NCBI RefSeq assembly: GCF_025210435.1
Contig: NZ_JAOART010000093.1
Coordinates: 1 to 43,253 of the forward strand
DNA from: Anaeromicrobium sp.
Lineage (GTDB): Bacteria; Bacillota; Clostridia; Peptostreptococcales; Thermotaleaceae
DNA length: 43,253 nt
Direction: 5' to 3'
Both the position numbers and the translations under genes were made by a program. Position 1 is the stretch's first letter; each line of letters starts with the position of its first letter. The notes under the pieces are model-generated. The model was given only the letters and a program-made list of their open reading frames with translations. It searched no databases and was not told the origin of the DNA. Positions 25,754-34,687 of this stretch are shown here, in pieces.

Positions 25754-26335
25754 CTATCTAGAAGTTATTACCTTATCTATTATTCCGTAAGCTTTAGCTT
25801 CTTCGGAACTCATAAAGTAATCTCTATCAGTGTCTTTTGAAACTTTTTCTAAAGGCTGGCCAGTTCTTTCACTTAAAATTTCATTTAATTTCTTTCTCAT
25901 CTTGATAATTCTTTCAGCGTGAATTCTAATATCCTCTGCTTGCCCACGAGTTCCACCTAGTGGTTGATGTATCATTATCTCAGAATTAGGAAGGGCATAT
26001 CTCTTTCCCTGAGCTCCTGCTGTAAGTAAAAATGCTCCCATACTTGCTGCCATACCTATACATATGGTAGAAACATCTGGCTTTATATATTGCATTGTAT
26101 CATAAATAGCCATACCTGCAGTGATACTTCCCCCTGGGGAATTTATGTATAGCATAATATCTTTGTCTGGATCTTCTGCTTCTAGGAATAGAAGTTGTGC
26201 CACTACTAAACTTGCCGTATGGTCATTTACTTCATCACCTAAGAAAATTATTCTGTCCTTTAATAATCTTGAATAGATATCATAGGACCTTTCACCACGA
26301 TTAGTTTGTTCAACTACCATTGGTACTAAAGCCAT
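25754..26335 (-). CDS. clpP: ATP-dependent Clp protease proteolytic subunit ClpP
   Basis: A 193-residue serine peptidase that forms the double-ring proteolytic chamber. The catalytic triad is Ser98 (GMAASMG), His123 (MIHQPLGG) and Asp172 (DRDYF). The N-terminal [11 protein letters not shown] stretch includes the short propeptide and axial loop typical of the family. The ATG follows AGGAGG by nine bases. It lies between tig and clpX. Confidence 0.98.
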   Translation of the reverse strand: MALVPMVVEQTNRGERSYDIYSRLLKDRIIFLGDEVNDHTASLVVAQLLFLEAEDPDKDIMLYINSPGGSITAGMAIYDTMQYIKPDVSTICIGMAASMGAFLLTAGAQGKRYALPNSEIMIHQPLGGTRGQAEDIRIHAERIIKMRKKLNEILSERTGQPLEKVSKDTDRDYFMSSEEAKAYGIIDKVITSR

Positions 26336-26362
26336 TGTATCAATCCTCCTAGCTTAAGAAAA

Positions 26363-27649
26363 TTACTCAGCTTTCTTTGCATTATCTGCTAAGAAATCAA
26401 CTGCTTTTGACATTTTTAATGTGTCTTTAATATTATCTACATCAGCACCTCTTAAAGTTTCTTTAAACTTATCTAACTCCATCTTGTATTGAGTTGCATA
26501 TCTTTCTAGTTCTTTTTCAAGGTCTTCTTCACTTACTTCAATCTTTTCAACCTCAGCAACTTTTTCTAATACTAATCTAGTATTAACTCTCTTTTCAGCT
26601 TCTGGTTTCATTTGATTTCTTAAGTCTTCCATAGTTGTGTTAGTATACTTTAAGTATGTCTCCATGTTTAGACCTTGGGATTGTAATTGATATGCATATT
26701 GATTTACTACATCATCTACTTCATATTCAATCATAGATGCTGGAATGTCCATTTTAGCACTTTCTACTGCCTTTTCTACTAGTGCATCTTTATATTCAGT
26801 TTCTGCTCTATTCTTTCCTGCTTCTTCTCTTTTAGCTCTAATGTCTGCTTTTAATTCTTCTAGTGTATCGAATTCACTTACATCCTTTGCAAATTCGTCA
26901 TCTAATTCTGGTAATTCCTTTTCTTTTACTTCATGTATTTTAACTTCAAACTTAGCTTCTTTTCCAGCTAAATCTTCTGAATGGTATTCTGTTGGGAATA
27001 TTACATTTACATCTAATTCATCTCCAACATTTTTACCTACTAATTGCTCTTCAAATCCTGGTATAAATCGTCCAGAACCGATTACTAGAGTTTGCTTTTC
27101 TGCTGTTCCACCTTCAAATTGCTCTTCTCCTGCAAATCCTTTGTAATCTATAATAACTGTATCCCCATCAGCTACTGGTCTTTCTACAGCTAATAATCTA
27201 GAATTTCTTTCTCTTAACATTTCAACTTCTTTTTCAATATCTTCGTCACTAACATTATACTCGTTTTTCTCTGCTTCTATACCTTTGTACTCACCTAATT
27301 CTACTTCTGGCTTAACTGTAACAGTTACAATTAACTCCACATCTTCACCTTTTTTAATATCCTCCACATCTAATGATGGTCTATCAACAGGCTCTAAGTT
27401 ATGGTCTTTTATTGCTCCTGCATAAGCTATTGGGAAAATTTCATTTATTGCTTCTTCATAAAAGATTCCTGCTCCATAGTTATTTTCAATTACAAACTTA
27501 GGTGCTTTTCCCTTTCTAAATCCAGGAATGTTGAATTTCCCTCTCATCTTCTTGTAAGCTTTATCTACAGCTTTATTAAAATCATCTGCTGGGATGTTTA
27601 ATTTTAAAGTTACTTCATTGTTTTCCTTCTTTACAAATGTTGAATTCAT
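26363..27649 (-). CDS. tig: Trigger factor, ribosome-associated chaperone and peptidyl-prolyl isomerase
   Basis: A 428-residue protein. The N-terminal ribosome-binding domain contains the signature loop GFRKGKAPK (about 44-52). The FKBP-type isomerase domain (about 150-245; GDTVIIDYKGFAGEEQFEGG) and the helical C-terminal chaperone arms follow. It binds at the ribosome exit tunnel and shields nascent chains. It is the first gene of tig-clpP-clpX and has a clear promoter upstream. Confidence 0.97.
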   Translation of the reverse strand: MNSTFVKKENNEVTLKLNIPADDFNKAVDKAYKKMRGKFNIPGFRKGKAPKFVIENNYGAGIFYEEAINEIFPIAYAGAIKDHNLEPVDRPSLDVEDIKKGEDVELIVTVTVKPEVELGEYKGIEAEKNEYNVSDEDIEKEVEMLRERNSRLLAVERPVADGDTVIIDYKGFAGEEQFEGGTAEKQTLVIGSGRFIPGFEEQLVGKNVGDELDVNVIFPTEYHSEDLAGKEAKFEVKIHEVKEKELPELDDEFAKDVSEFDTLEELKADIRAKREEAGKNRAETEYKDALVEKAVESAKMDIPASMIEYEVDDVVNQYAYQLQSQGLNMETYLKYTNTTMEDLRNQMKPEAEKRVNTRLVLEKVAEVEKIEVSEEDLEKELERYATQYKMELDKFKETLRGADVDNIKDTLKMSKAVDFLADNAKKAE

Positions 27650-27715
27650 TTCATTTCCTCCTCTATTGTTAAATCCTTAATATTCTTTTTAATAAAACTT
27701 TTACATAGCCTTTAT

Positions 27716-27741
27716 ATTATAACATAAATTTTCTTTGTCAA
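27716..27741 (-). promoter_or_regulatory. Promoter of the tig-clpP-clpX operon
   Basis: Minus-strand TTGACA (27741-27736) and an extended -10 TGTTATAAT ending at 27716. The spacing to TATAAT is only 14 bp; the overlapping TAATAT gives 16. It lies about 70 bp before the tig start. Confidence 0.65.
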
Positions 27742-27868
27742 CTATTTTTTTCATTTATTATTATATTTTTCATATCCATTTAACCATTCTTACCATTATA
27801 ATATAAGTCTATTCAAAAGGATTACTTATTATCGTATATATTAGGGGCCATATATTAACCATCCTACA

Positions 27869-29647
27869 TTAATATATATCTGAAAATTCTATGTCCCTTC
27901 TTCCGTCCCCTTCGTGCTCTGGTATTTTTTTAGAATGTAATAAACACTCTTTACCAATAGTATATATGGGTAATTCAACAATAAAGGTAGCTCCCTTATT
28001 AACTTCGCTTTCTAAGGATATATTTCCTTTGTGTAAATCTACTAAAGATTTTACTATGTAGAGGCCTATTCCACTGCCTTCCTTTTGTCTATTGTATAAA
28101 GAATGAACTTGAGTGAATCTTTCAAATATCTTTTCCTTATGATCATCAGGTATTCCAATTCCCGTATCCCTTACTATGATTCTTATGAATTTCTCCCCAT
28201 CCTCTATTTTAACTAAAATGGCATCCCTTGGCTTAGTAAACTTAACTCCATTAGATATTAGGTTTAATAAAATCCTTTCTATTTTTTCCGAGTCAATGGC
28301 CATTATTTTTTCTTCCACATCCGTATCAAATACTATTTCTTTATTCTCACTACCCACATATTCTACAGTGGATAAGGTTATATCTTCTACCACTTCTACT
28401 ATATTCACATTCTTCAAATTCAGTTTCATGAATCCCGACTCTATCTTAGTAGAATCTAATAAATTATTTATGAGCCTAAGTAATCTATTTGAATTTTGCC
28501 TAAGTATTTTCGTATGTTTATATAATACCTGTTCTTCTAATGGGCCATTTCCCTTTTTTACATGTAACTCTAATAATTGAGTAGTAGAAAAAATTAAGTT
28601 CAAAGGAGTTTTCAGTTCGTGGGATATATTGGAAAAAAATTCAGTTTTTAATTTATCATATTCCCTTGTCTCTTTCAATTCCCTTGTTTTATTAGTCACA
28701 TCTTCACTTAAACTTAATATGGGTTTGGCTATTATCTTTCCTATTATTATGGATATTATGCCTATAATAAGGATTCCCATTGTGGCTAAGGACAATAACC
28801 TATCCGTTTCCTTTTTAATAGGTGCATATAAGGACTCTGTAACTATCTTTGTTATGAGTTTCCAATTATTAGTTCCAGGAATTTCTATGAAATATGCCCT
28901 TGAGTGAACTTTATCAAAATTATATTCAAGTATACCCATATGAGATTCTAATACATTTTCAAATTTCATTACTATCTCTTTACTTATTCTATCAGACTCT
29001 ATTTTTACATTTTCTTTTATCATGGTCATATCAGGATGAAGTAATATATGTCCTTCCTTATCTATCAAATAACTATAGGAGTCCTCATATATTATTTTAA
29101 ATTCTTCCATTATCTCATTTATGTACTCTAAATCTAAACTACCTCCTATGGCCCCAATTACTTTTCCATTGCATTTTATAGGTATATACATATTAAGGGC
29201 TAAGGATTTATTTAATTTTTCAACCTTACACATATGCTTTTGCCCATTTAATAGTTTGCGATAAAAGTGTTTAGATTTTATATTTTCTTCTTTATTATGT
29301 ATGTCATACTTAATTCCATCTTCATTTATCAAAAATAAATTTACAAATCTATTGGATGTATAATCTAATTTTGTCTTTAGTATATCCATGTCGTTTTTGT
29401 CTATTTTGCCATCTTCTTTTATAGGAATTGCCCATTCATTTAATAATGTTTCTTTACTATCTATCCACTTTCCAATAGCCTTAGAACAGGCCTGTACCTG
29501 TCTAAAACTGTTTTCATTTACTAAATCTAACATTATATTTCTAGTAAGGGAAGTTGATAAGTAAATTAATGTTCCCGTCAATACCATACATACGGCTATG
29601 GTAAATATCAAAGTTAGGCTTATAGACCGCTTATATTCCCTATTCAT
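27869..29647 (-). CDS. Membrane sensor histidine kinase (orphan)
   Basis: A 592-residue kinase. TM1 is at about 8-30, followed by an extracellular double-Cache-like sensor (about 40-275; typical YSYLIDKEGHILLHPD), TM2 at about 287-304, and no clear HAMP domain. The HisKA domain has phosphorylatable His343 in FFSNISHELKTPLN, and the HATPase has N-box LLNLISNGVKF, G1 DTGIGIP and G2 GSGIGLYIV. The layout suggests sensing of a small extracellular ligand. No response regulator gene is adjacent. It starts 18 bp after the aldo/keto reductase on the same strand, so the two are probably cotranscribed. Confidence 0.88.
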   Translation of the reverse strand: MNREYKRSISLTLIFTIAVCMVLTGTLIYLSTSLTRNIMLDLVNENSFRQVQACSKAIGKWIDSKETLLNEWAIPIKEDGKIDKNDMDILKTKLDYTSNRFVNLFLINEDGIKYDIHNKEENIKSKHFYRKLLNGQKHMCKVEKLNKSLALNMYIPIKCNGKVIGAIGGSLDLEYINEIMEEFKIIYEDSYSYLIDKEGHILLHPDMTMIKENVKIESDRISKEIVMKFENVLESHMGILEYNFDKVHSRAYFIEIPGTNNWKLITKIVTESLYAPIKKETDRLLSLATMGILIIGIISIIIGKIIAKPILSLSEDVTNKTRELKETREYDKLKTEFFSNISHELKTPLNLIFSTTQLLELHVKKGNGPLEEQVLYKHTKILRQNSNRLLRLINNLLDSTKIESGFMKLNLKNVNIVEVVEDITLSTVEYVGSENKEIVFDTDVEEKIMAIDSEKIERILLNLISNGVKFTKPRDAILVKIEDGEKFIRIIVRDTGIGIPDDHKEKIFERFTQVHSLYNRQKEGSGIGLYIVKSLVDLHKGNISLESEVNKGATFIVELPIYTIGKECLLHSKKIPEHEGDGRRDIEFSDIY

Positions 29648-29665
29648 AGGTCAACCTCAATCCCC

Positions 29666-30772
29666 TTATTTTTCCCAACCTTCAATTTCTTTTAATCTTT
29701 TAATTATTGGTAAATGTTGAGTGCAGATTTCCTCACACTTTCCACACCTAATACAATCCTTAGCGCTTGCTTTTTTCCCCACTAATAGACCCCATTCATT
29801 AGATCCTTTTAATATTTTTTCCATCTTCTCATCATTTGCCTTAAACATTTGTTTTTCATTATATACTTGCATATAAGATGGTACTGGTATTTCCATAGGA
29901 CAATCCCAGCAATATCCACAGGCAGTACAAATGGAATTTAGATTTTCTCCTAATTTATTTTTTAAACTCTCCACATGAGCTTCTTTTATTTCAGCAGAAT
30001 CTCCAATTTTACAAGCCATATGAATTTGCTCTTTTGTAGTAAAACCATTTAATGTTATGGTCATTTCCTTAGACCCAATTAAAAATTCTAAAGCACTTTC
30101 TGTTGGGCTTTTGTCTCCATCACTTAAAAAAGAAAGTTTTTCTTCATTTTTAGGAATGGCACCACCGGCTAAAGGATTCATAGCCACTGTACCATATCCT
30201 CTCTCATAGGCCTCTACCACACCATCCCATCTATAGGGAAAGTTTAATATATTTACACCTAATAAAACTCCATCAAATTTGTCCTCTTTAAGTATTTCTT
30301 TTATTTCATGTCCCGGTTGATGGGATGAAAAAACTATATGATCAATCAATCCTTCTTCCTTACACTTTAATAGACCTTCATATTGTCCACCTGGTTTCAT
30401 TGCCAAATGATAATGGTCCATCTTTCTTAAACACCATACATGATAAAAATCTATTTTATCCACCTTTAATCTTTCTAGAGATGTTTTTACAGCTTCTATG
30501 GCCTTCTGTGCCGTATCATATTTTGTAGGCATACCCTTTGTGGAAACATAAAATTTATCCCTATCCATCTTTTTAAAAGCTTCTCCAAATATGATCTCAC
30601 TTTGGCCTTTGCAATAATCTGGAGCCGTATCGAAATAATTTATTCCCTTTTCATAGGCATACCTTACTAGATCTACATTCTCCTCTAGTGAGCGATCCAT
30701 GTCAAAACGCATACCACCAAAGCCCACTACAGATACTTTCTTTCCTGTTTTCCCATATTCTACATATTGCAT
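29666..30772 (-). CDS. Aldo/keto reductase with C-terminal 4Fe-4S ferredoxin domain
   Basis: A 368-residue protein. The N-terminal TIM barrel has the aldo/keto reductase motif NYFDTAPDY, catalytic Lys in YVSTKG and His in FYHVWC. The C-terminus (about 280-365) carries cysteine motifs CTACGYCWDCP and DCIRCGKCEEIC, suited to one or two iron-sulfur clusters. This subgroup is common in anaerobes; its substrate is generally unknown. It is first in an apparent two-gene operon with the sensor kinase. Length is normal for this fusion type. Confidence 0.88.
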   Translation of the reverse strand: MQYVEYGKTGKKVSVVGFGGMRFDMDRSLEENVDLVRYAYEKGINYFDTAPDYCKGQSEIIFGEAFKKMDRDKFYVSTKGMPTKYDTAQKAIEAVKTSLERLKVDKIDFYHVWCLRKMDHYHLAMKPGGQYEGLLKCKEEGLIDHIVFSSHQPGHEIKEILKEDKFDGVLLGVNILNFPYRWDGVVEAYERGYGTVAMNPLAGGAIPKNEEKLSFLSDGDKSPTESALEFLIGSKEMTITLNGFTTKEQIHMACKIGDSAEIKEAHVESLKNKLGENLNSICTACGYCWDCPMEIPVPSYMQVYNEKQMFKANDEKMEKILKGSNEWGLLVGKKASAKDCIRCGKCEEICTQHLPIIKRLKEIEGWEK

Positions 30773-30832
30773 AATAACATTCCCACCTTTTATTTTCTCT
30801 TTTATATTTTTTTACATTCTTATTAAATTATA

Positions 30833-30950
30833 AGGCATATGAAAGAAATAAACTAGTCAGTTCTCTGAGGAATTTGGATTGTTTTCAAGTCATGGTAAGG
30901 GAGCATATTAAACATATGTAACGGATTCCATAAGGAGGAAAATAATCAAA
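30833..30950. mobile_element. 158-bp MITE family, truncated copy 3 (inverted)
   Basis: It begins AGGCATATGAAAGAAATAAA, the complement of the right end of copy 2, and continues through GAGCATATTAAACATATGTA to AAAATAATCAAAT, after which similarity stops. The last roughly 38 bp with the second terminus are missing, so it is probably immobile. It lies between the divergent aldo/keto reductase and aminomutase genes. Confidence 0.8.
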
Positions 30951-31014
30951 TATATTTTCCTTTATAGGCCCACACAAAGCCAATTTCATATGATAAATCT
31001 ATAACAATTTTCCA

Positions 31015-31043
31015 TTTACAACCTTTCCATATCATGTTATAAT
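31015..31043 (+). promoter_or_regulatory. Vegetative promoter of the aminomutase gene
   Basis: TTTACA (31015-31020), 17 bp, TATAAT (31038-31043). Transcription would start near 31050, giving an untranslated leader of about 93 bases. Confidence 0.75.
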
Positions 31044-31056
31044 TTAATACATGATT

Positions 31057-31073
31057 TTAGTACTAGGTACTAA
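31057..31073 (+). promoter_or_regulatory. Inverted repeat just after the predicted start point
   Basis: TTAGTAC and GTACTAA are exact complements with a three-base spacer. The position, 7-23 bases after the predicted transcription start, suits an operator for an unidentified regulator, but could be chance. Confidence 0.35.
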
Positions 31074-31142
31074 CACCACATGTAAATTTTTACCTTTTCC
31101 ATAGATTTAGAGGTTTTTGAATTTGAAAGGATTGAATATAAA

Positions 31143-32396
31143 ATGACTAATAATAAACGACTAGTATCTCTTAAAAGGGCTGCTGAACTAAAGGGAAGAA
31201 TCACAGATTATTTAGAAGCTAAAAAATACATAACTCGAGGTTTAGATATTGAAGATAAGATTGAAAAAAGAAGAAACAACATATTAAATCACTTTAAGGG
31301 CACTATGGAAGATTGGAAAAATCACAAGTGGCAATTAAAAAATAGGATTTCAGATATAGATACTTTATCTAAATTCATAAACTTAACAGAAAGAGAAATC
31401 AATGACATAAAGAGAGTTGGAGAAGAATTTAGATGGGGCCTTACTCCATACTATTTAAGTTTAATTGATCCAGACGATAAATATGACCCTGTACGATTAT
31501 TATCTATCCCTACAGGAACAGAGCTTGTAGAGTCAGCGGCTAATGCAGATCCTATGGGAGAAGAAACTACTAACCCTGCTGGTTCTATTACTAGAAGATA
31601 TCCAGATAGATTAATAATAAACGTAACTAACCAATGTGCCATGTATTGTAGACATTGCCAAAGAAGAAGAAATATTGGTGGAGTAGATGAGCATAGATCT
31701 AGGGAAGTAATTCAAGAATCTATAGATTACATTAAAGAAAATCCTGAAATTAGAGATGTACTAATAACTGGTGGAGATTCACTATGTCTTACAGATGAAA
31801 CCATAGAATGGATTTTAAAATCCTTAAGGGAAATAGACCATGTGGAAGTTATCCGTTTAGGTTCTAGAACACCTGTAACTATGCCACAAAGAATTACAGA
31901 TAATCTAGTTAACATGATTAAAAAATATCATCCAGTATTCTTAAACACACACTTTAATCATCCACAAGAAATCACTGCTGAATCTAAAGAGGCATGTGCA
32001 AAATTAGCAAATGCTGGTATTCCCCTAGGAAACCAAGCAGTACTTTTAAATGGAATCAACAACGATAAATTTGTAATGAGAACTATGAATCAAGAACTTA
32101 TAAAAATAAGAGTACGCCCATATTACATATTCCATGCAAAACACGTTATAGGAACTACTCACTTTAATACATCTATTGATGATGGTTTAGAAATTATGGA
32201 ATACTTAAGAGGATATACATCAGGTATTGCCATTCCAAACTATATTGTAAATGCACCAAATGGAAATGGTAAAACTCCACTTCTTCCTCAATACCTAATT
32301 TCAAGAGGAAAAGACTATGCCACAATTAGAACTTGGGAAGGAAAAGTATTTGAATACCCAAATCATCCAACTCAAGATATTAGAGAATTAATATAG
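31143..32396 (+). CDS. eam: Glutamate 2,3-aminomutase (radical SAM, PLP-dependent)
   Basis: A 417-residue member of the lysine 2,3-aminomutase family. The radical SAM cluster motif is Cys165-Cys169-Cys172 in CAMYCRHC; the PLP lysine is Lys377 in APNGNGK. In lysine 2,3-aminomutase two aspartates hold the substrate side-chain amine. Here the corresponding positions are Lys333 (FHAKHVIG) and Asn370 (IVNAP), the pair reported for the Clostridioides glutamate 2,3-aminomutase. It should therefore make beta-glutamate, a compatible solute, from L-glutamate. It is a single-gene unit behind a clear promoter, with a MITE and a terminator after it. The specificity call is inference from two residues. Confidence 0.87.
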   Translation: MTNNKRLVSLKRAAELKGRITDYLEAKKYITRGLDIEDKIEKRRNNILNHFKGTMEDWKNHKWQLKNRISDIDTLSKFINLTEREINDIKRVGEEFRWGLTPYYLSLIDPDDKYDPVRLLSIPTGTELVESAANADPMGEETTNPAGSITRRYPDRLIINVTNQCAMYCRHCQRRRNIGGVDEHRSREVIQESIDYIKENPEIRDVLITGGDSLCLTDETIEWILKSLREIDHVEVIRLGSRTPVTMPQRITDNLVNMIKKYHPVFLNTHFNHPQEITAESKEACAKLANAGIPLGNQAVLLNGINNDKFVMRTMNQELIKIRVRPYYIFHAKHVIGTTHFNTSIDDGLEIMEYLRGYTSGIAIPNYIVNAPNGNGKTPLLPQYLISRGKDYATIRTWEGKVFEYPNHPTQDIRELI

Positions 32397-32400
32397 GATA

Positions 32401-32558
32401 AGGCATATTTAAAAAATAAATTAGTCATTTCACTGGTTATTTGAATTATTTTCTTCGTTATGGAGTCCTTTACATATGTTTAATATGCTCACTCTCCATG
32501 CCTTGAAAATAATCCAAATCCCTCAGAGAACTGACTAGTTTATTTTTTTCATATGCCT
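32401..32558. mobile_element. 158-bp palindromic MITE-like repeat, copy 2
   Basis: Best-preserved copy. It begins AGGCATATTTAAAAAATAAA and ends TTTTTTTCATATGCCT. About 35 bp at each end are inverted repeats, and the inner halves also pair (ATTTGAATTATTTTC with GAAAATAATCCAAAT). It starts four bases after the aminomutase stop codon, so it is part of that gene's 3' untranslated region. No ORF of note. Confidence 0.9.
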
Positions 32559-32592
32559 AAAAAGCCTTTGGATTAGTCCAAAGGCTTTTTTT
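32559..32592. terminator. Bidirectional terminator
   Basis: Perfect 14-bp arms AAAAAGCCTTTGGA and TCCAAAGGCTTTTT with loop TTAG. It has T-runs on both strands and lies between the convergent aminomutase and nucleoside phosphorylase genes. Confidence 0.92.
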
Positions 32593-32595
32593 GTA

Positions 32596-33330
32596 TTATT
32601 TTTTATTCAACTCATATAGGGATTCTAATGCTAAAATTATTTCTCTTCTTTCTCCTTCTTCAGCCATCTTGCCATTGTCCACATAATCATTAATGCCATC
32701 TCTTACATCACTTTCATAAACTACCACATTATTTAGTATGGACCCTACTTTAACATTTCTAAGTCTACCTAGTGTCATTACAGTGGCCGTCTCCATATCT
32801 GCTCCTAAAATTCCCCTTTTATTCCAATATCTAACCACATCATCTTCATTATCTATATAAAAGGAGTCATGACTTCTAACTAATCCTGTATAATAGGTAT
32901 ATTCTAACTCTTCTGCTTTTTTCTTCAATACTTCTAATACTTCTGAGTTTGCCACAGCAGGGTAATTTTCACTTATATACATTCTAGACGCTCCATCTTC
33001 CCTAACGGCTCCCTCTGCTACGATTAAATCACCTATTTTTATGTGTTCCTGATAGGCTCCTAGGCTTCCTATTCTTATAAAACACTGAGCTCCACATGCT
33101 ACTAGTTCTTCTAAGGCTATACAGGCTGAGGCTCCTCCTATACCCGTAGAGGTCACTGTCACATCCATGCCCTTATATTTTCCCTTTATAGTCTTAAACT
33201 CCCTATTATAAGCAATTTCTGTATACTCATCTAAATACTTTGCCACCCTGTCAACCCTAGCCGGGTCTCCTGGTAATATTACCATTTTTGAAATATCCTC
33301 TTTAGTACATTGAATATGTGGTTGTTTCAT
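32596..33330 (-). CDS. Nucleoside phosphorylase, uridine-phosphorylase-like
   Basis: A 244-residue member of the PNP/UDP family that splits nucleosides with phosphate to give a base and ribose-1-phosphate. Motifs: phosphate-binding GDPARVDRVA (about 20-29), TSTGIGGASACIALEEL, RIGSLGAY and the ribose-binding glutamate in GADMETATV. The first 130 residues follow the E. coli Udp pattern (REF, STGIGG, EEL, RIG, REDGAS), so uridine or another pyrimidine nucleoside is the likeliest substrate. It lies 10 bp after the flavoprotein gene with an AAGGAGG site, so the two form an operon. Confidence 0.88.
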   Translation of the reverse strand: MKQPHIQCTKEDISKMVILPGDPARVDRVAKYLDEYTEIAYNREFKTIKGKYKGMDVTVTSTGIGGASACIALEELVACGAQCFIRIGSLGAYQEHIKIGDLIVAEGAVREDGASRMYISENYPAVANSEVLEVLKKKAEELEYTYYTGLVRSHDSFYIDNEDDVVRYWNKRGILGADMETATVMTLGRLRNVKVGSILNNVVVYESDVRDGINDYVDNGKMAEEGERREIILALESLYELNKK

Positions 33331-33340
33331 AGCTGCCTCC

Positions 33341-34687
33341 TTAAAATTTTATTGCCGTATCTAAAATTGCCTCTCCTAGGGTTGGATGTATAAAAAGTTT
33401 TTTCTTTATATAATCTATACTAACACCTTCATCTATCCATAATCCAATCTGACCTATTAAATCTGAGGCATTCTCGCTACTAATCCATATGCCTATTACC
33501 TTTTCATTTTCATCAATTATGATCTTTAAAAAACCATCTTTTATATCCTTTGAAAATCCCCTAAAGGTATCTTTAAAATAAGTCTTTTCTACTCTATAAT
33601 TTATATTTTTATCCATTAATTCATTTTCTTCATATCCTGCTCCAGCTATTTCATATATAGTGTAAATAGATCTAGGTAAGGAAGTATATTCTTTAACTGG
33701 GTTCACATTATTCTCTAAATAATCAGCTAATTCTATACCTTGGTTTATGGCCACATGGGCCATACCTAATGTGCCATTTACATCCCCAATGGCATATATA
33801 TTTTCCACATTTGTCTTAAAGTTCTCATCTACAGGTATGTGATTTTCATCATATTTAAGACCTATATTATTTAGACCCTTTGGAATATTCGCACTTCTTA
33901 GCCCCGTAATTAATACTTTATCTGCTATTATTTCTTCATCTGCTATTATTTCTTCTTTTCCTAATACTATTTTAACCTCATCTTCATATTTTTCTATTTT
34001 TTCTGCTCTCTCGCCAAGTATGAAAGTAACCTTATTTTCTTTTAGATAATTAATGGAAAGCTCTTTTAAATCTTCATCATTTCCCTTTAATATGTGCCTA
34101 TCCATATCCACTACAGTGACTTTAACTCCCAGTGACGAGAACATAGAAGCAAATTCTATCCCCTCCACATTGGCACCTATTATGCAAATAGACTGGGGTA
34201 ATTTATCAAACTCTATGGCTCCCATATGGCTTATAATAAATTCTTCATCTAGCTCATGTTCACCTAATCCTTTAGGACTTGTTCCTGTGGCCAATATGGC
34301 CCTTTTAAAGTTTATTCTTTCATTATCTATCTCTATAGTCTCTTCATCTATAAACTCACACTCACCATAGTATATGTCCACATTAAGTCTTTTAAGCTCC
34401 TCTTCCATTATAGATTCCACATTACCTAACTTGCCCTTAACACTTTCATATAATCTTTCAGAACTAAAATTCCCCTCTAAAATATGAGAATCCATAAGTC
34501 CCTTAGCCCTATTAACGCTTCTTATTGTATCCAAATATTTTTTTACAGGAAGACATCCAGTCCTAAGACCAACTCCTCCTAGCTTATATTTTTCTATCAA
34601 TGCAATAGATTTACCACTCTTAGCAAATTCCTTCAAAAAATAATACCCTGCTGGCCCTGCTCCTAATACTACCACATCATATTTCAT
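33341..34687 (-). CDS. Dihydrolipoamide dehydrogenase-like flavoprotein lacking one redox cysteine
   Basis: A 448-residue pyridine nucleotide-disulfide oxidoreductase. FAD motif VVVLGAGPAGYYF (about 5-17), second GxGxxG-like site CIIGANVEGIEFA (NAD(P) domain), IYAIGDVNG and a C-terminal dimer domain with the His434-Glu439 pair in HPTLGEA. The usual active-site CxxxxC is GGVGLRTGC here: position 40 is Gly and only Cys45 remains. Classic disulfide exchange should therefore fail, and it may be a diaphorase or another NAD(P)H oxidoreductase. No lipoyl-enzyme genes are nearby; it is operonic with a nucleoside phosphorylase. Confidence 0.82.
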   Translation of the reverse strand: MKYDVVVLGAGPAGYYFLKEFAKSGKSIALIEKYKLGGVGLRTGCLPVKKYLDTIRSVNRAKGLMDSHILEGNFSSERLYESVKGKLGNVESIMEEELKRLNVDIYYGECEFIDEETIEIDNERINFKRAILATGTSPKGLGEHELDEEFIISHMGAIEFDKLPQSICIIGANVEGIEFASMFSSLGVKVTVVDMDRHILKGNDEDLKELSINYLKENKVTFILGERAEKIEKYEDEVKIVLGKEEIIADEEIIADKVLITGLRSANIPKGLNNIGLKYDENHIPVDENFKTNVENIYAIGDVNGTLGMAHVAINQGIELADYLENNVNPVKEYTSLPRSIYTIYEIAGAGYEENELMDKNINYRVEKTYFKDTFRGFSKDIKDGFLKIIIDENEKVIGIWISSENASDLIGQIGLWIDEGVSIDYIKKKLFIHPTLGEAILDTAIKF

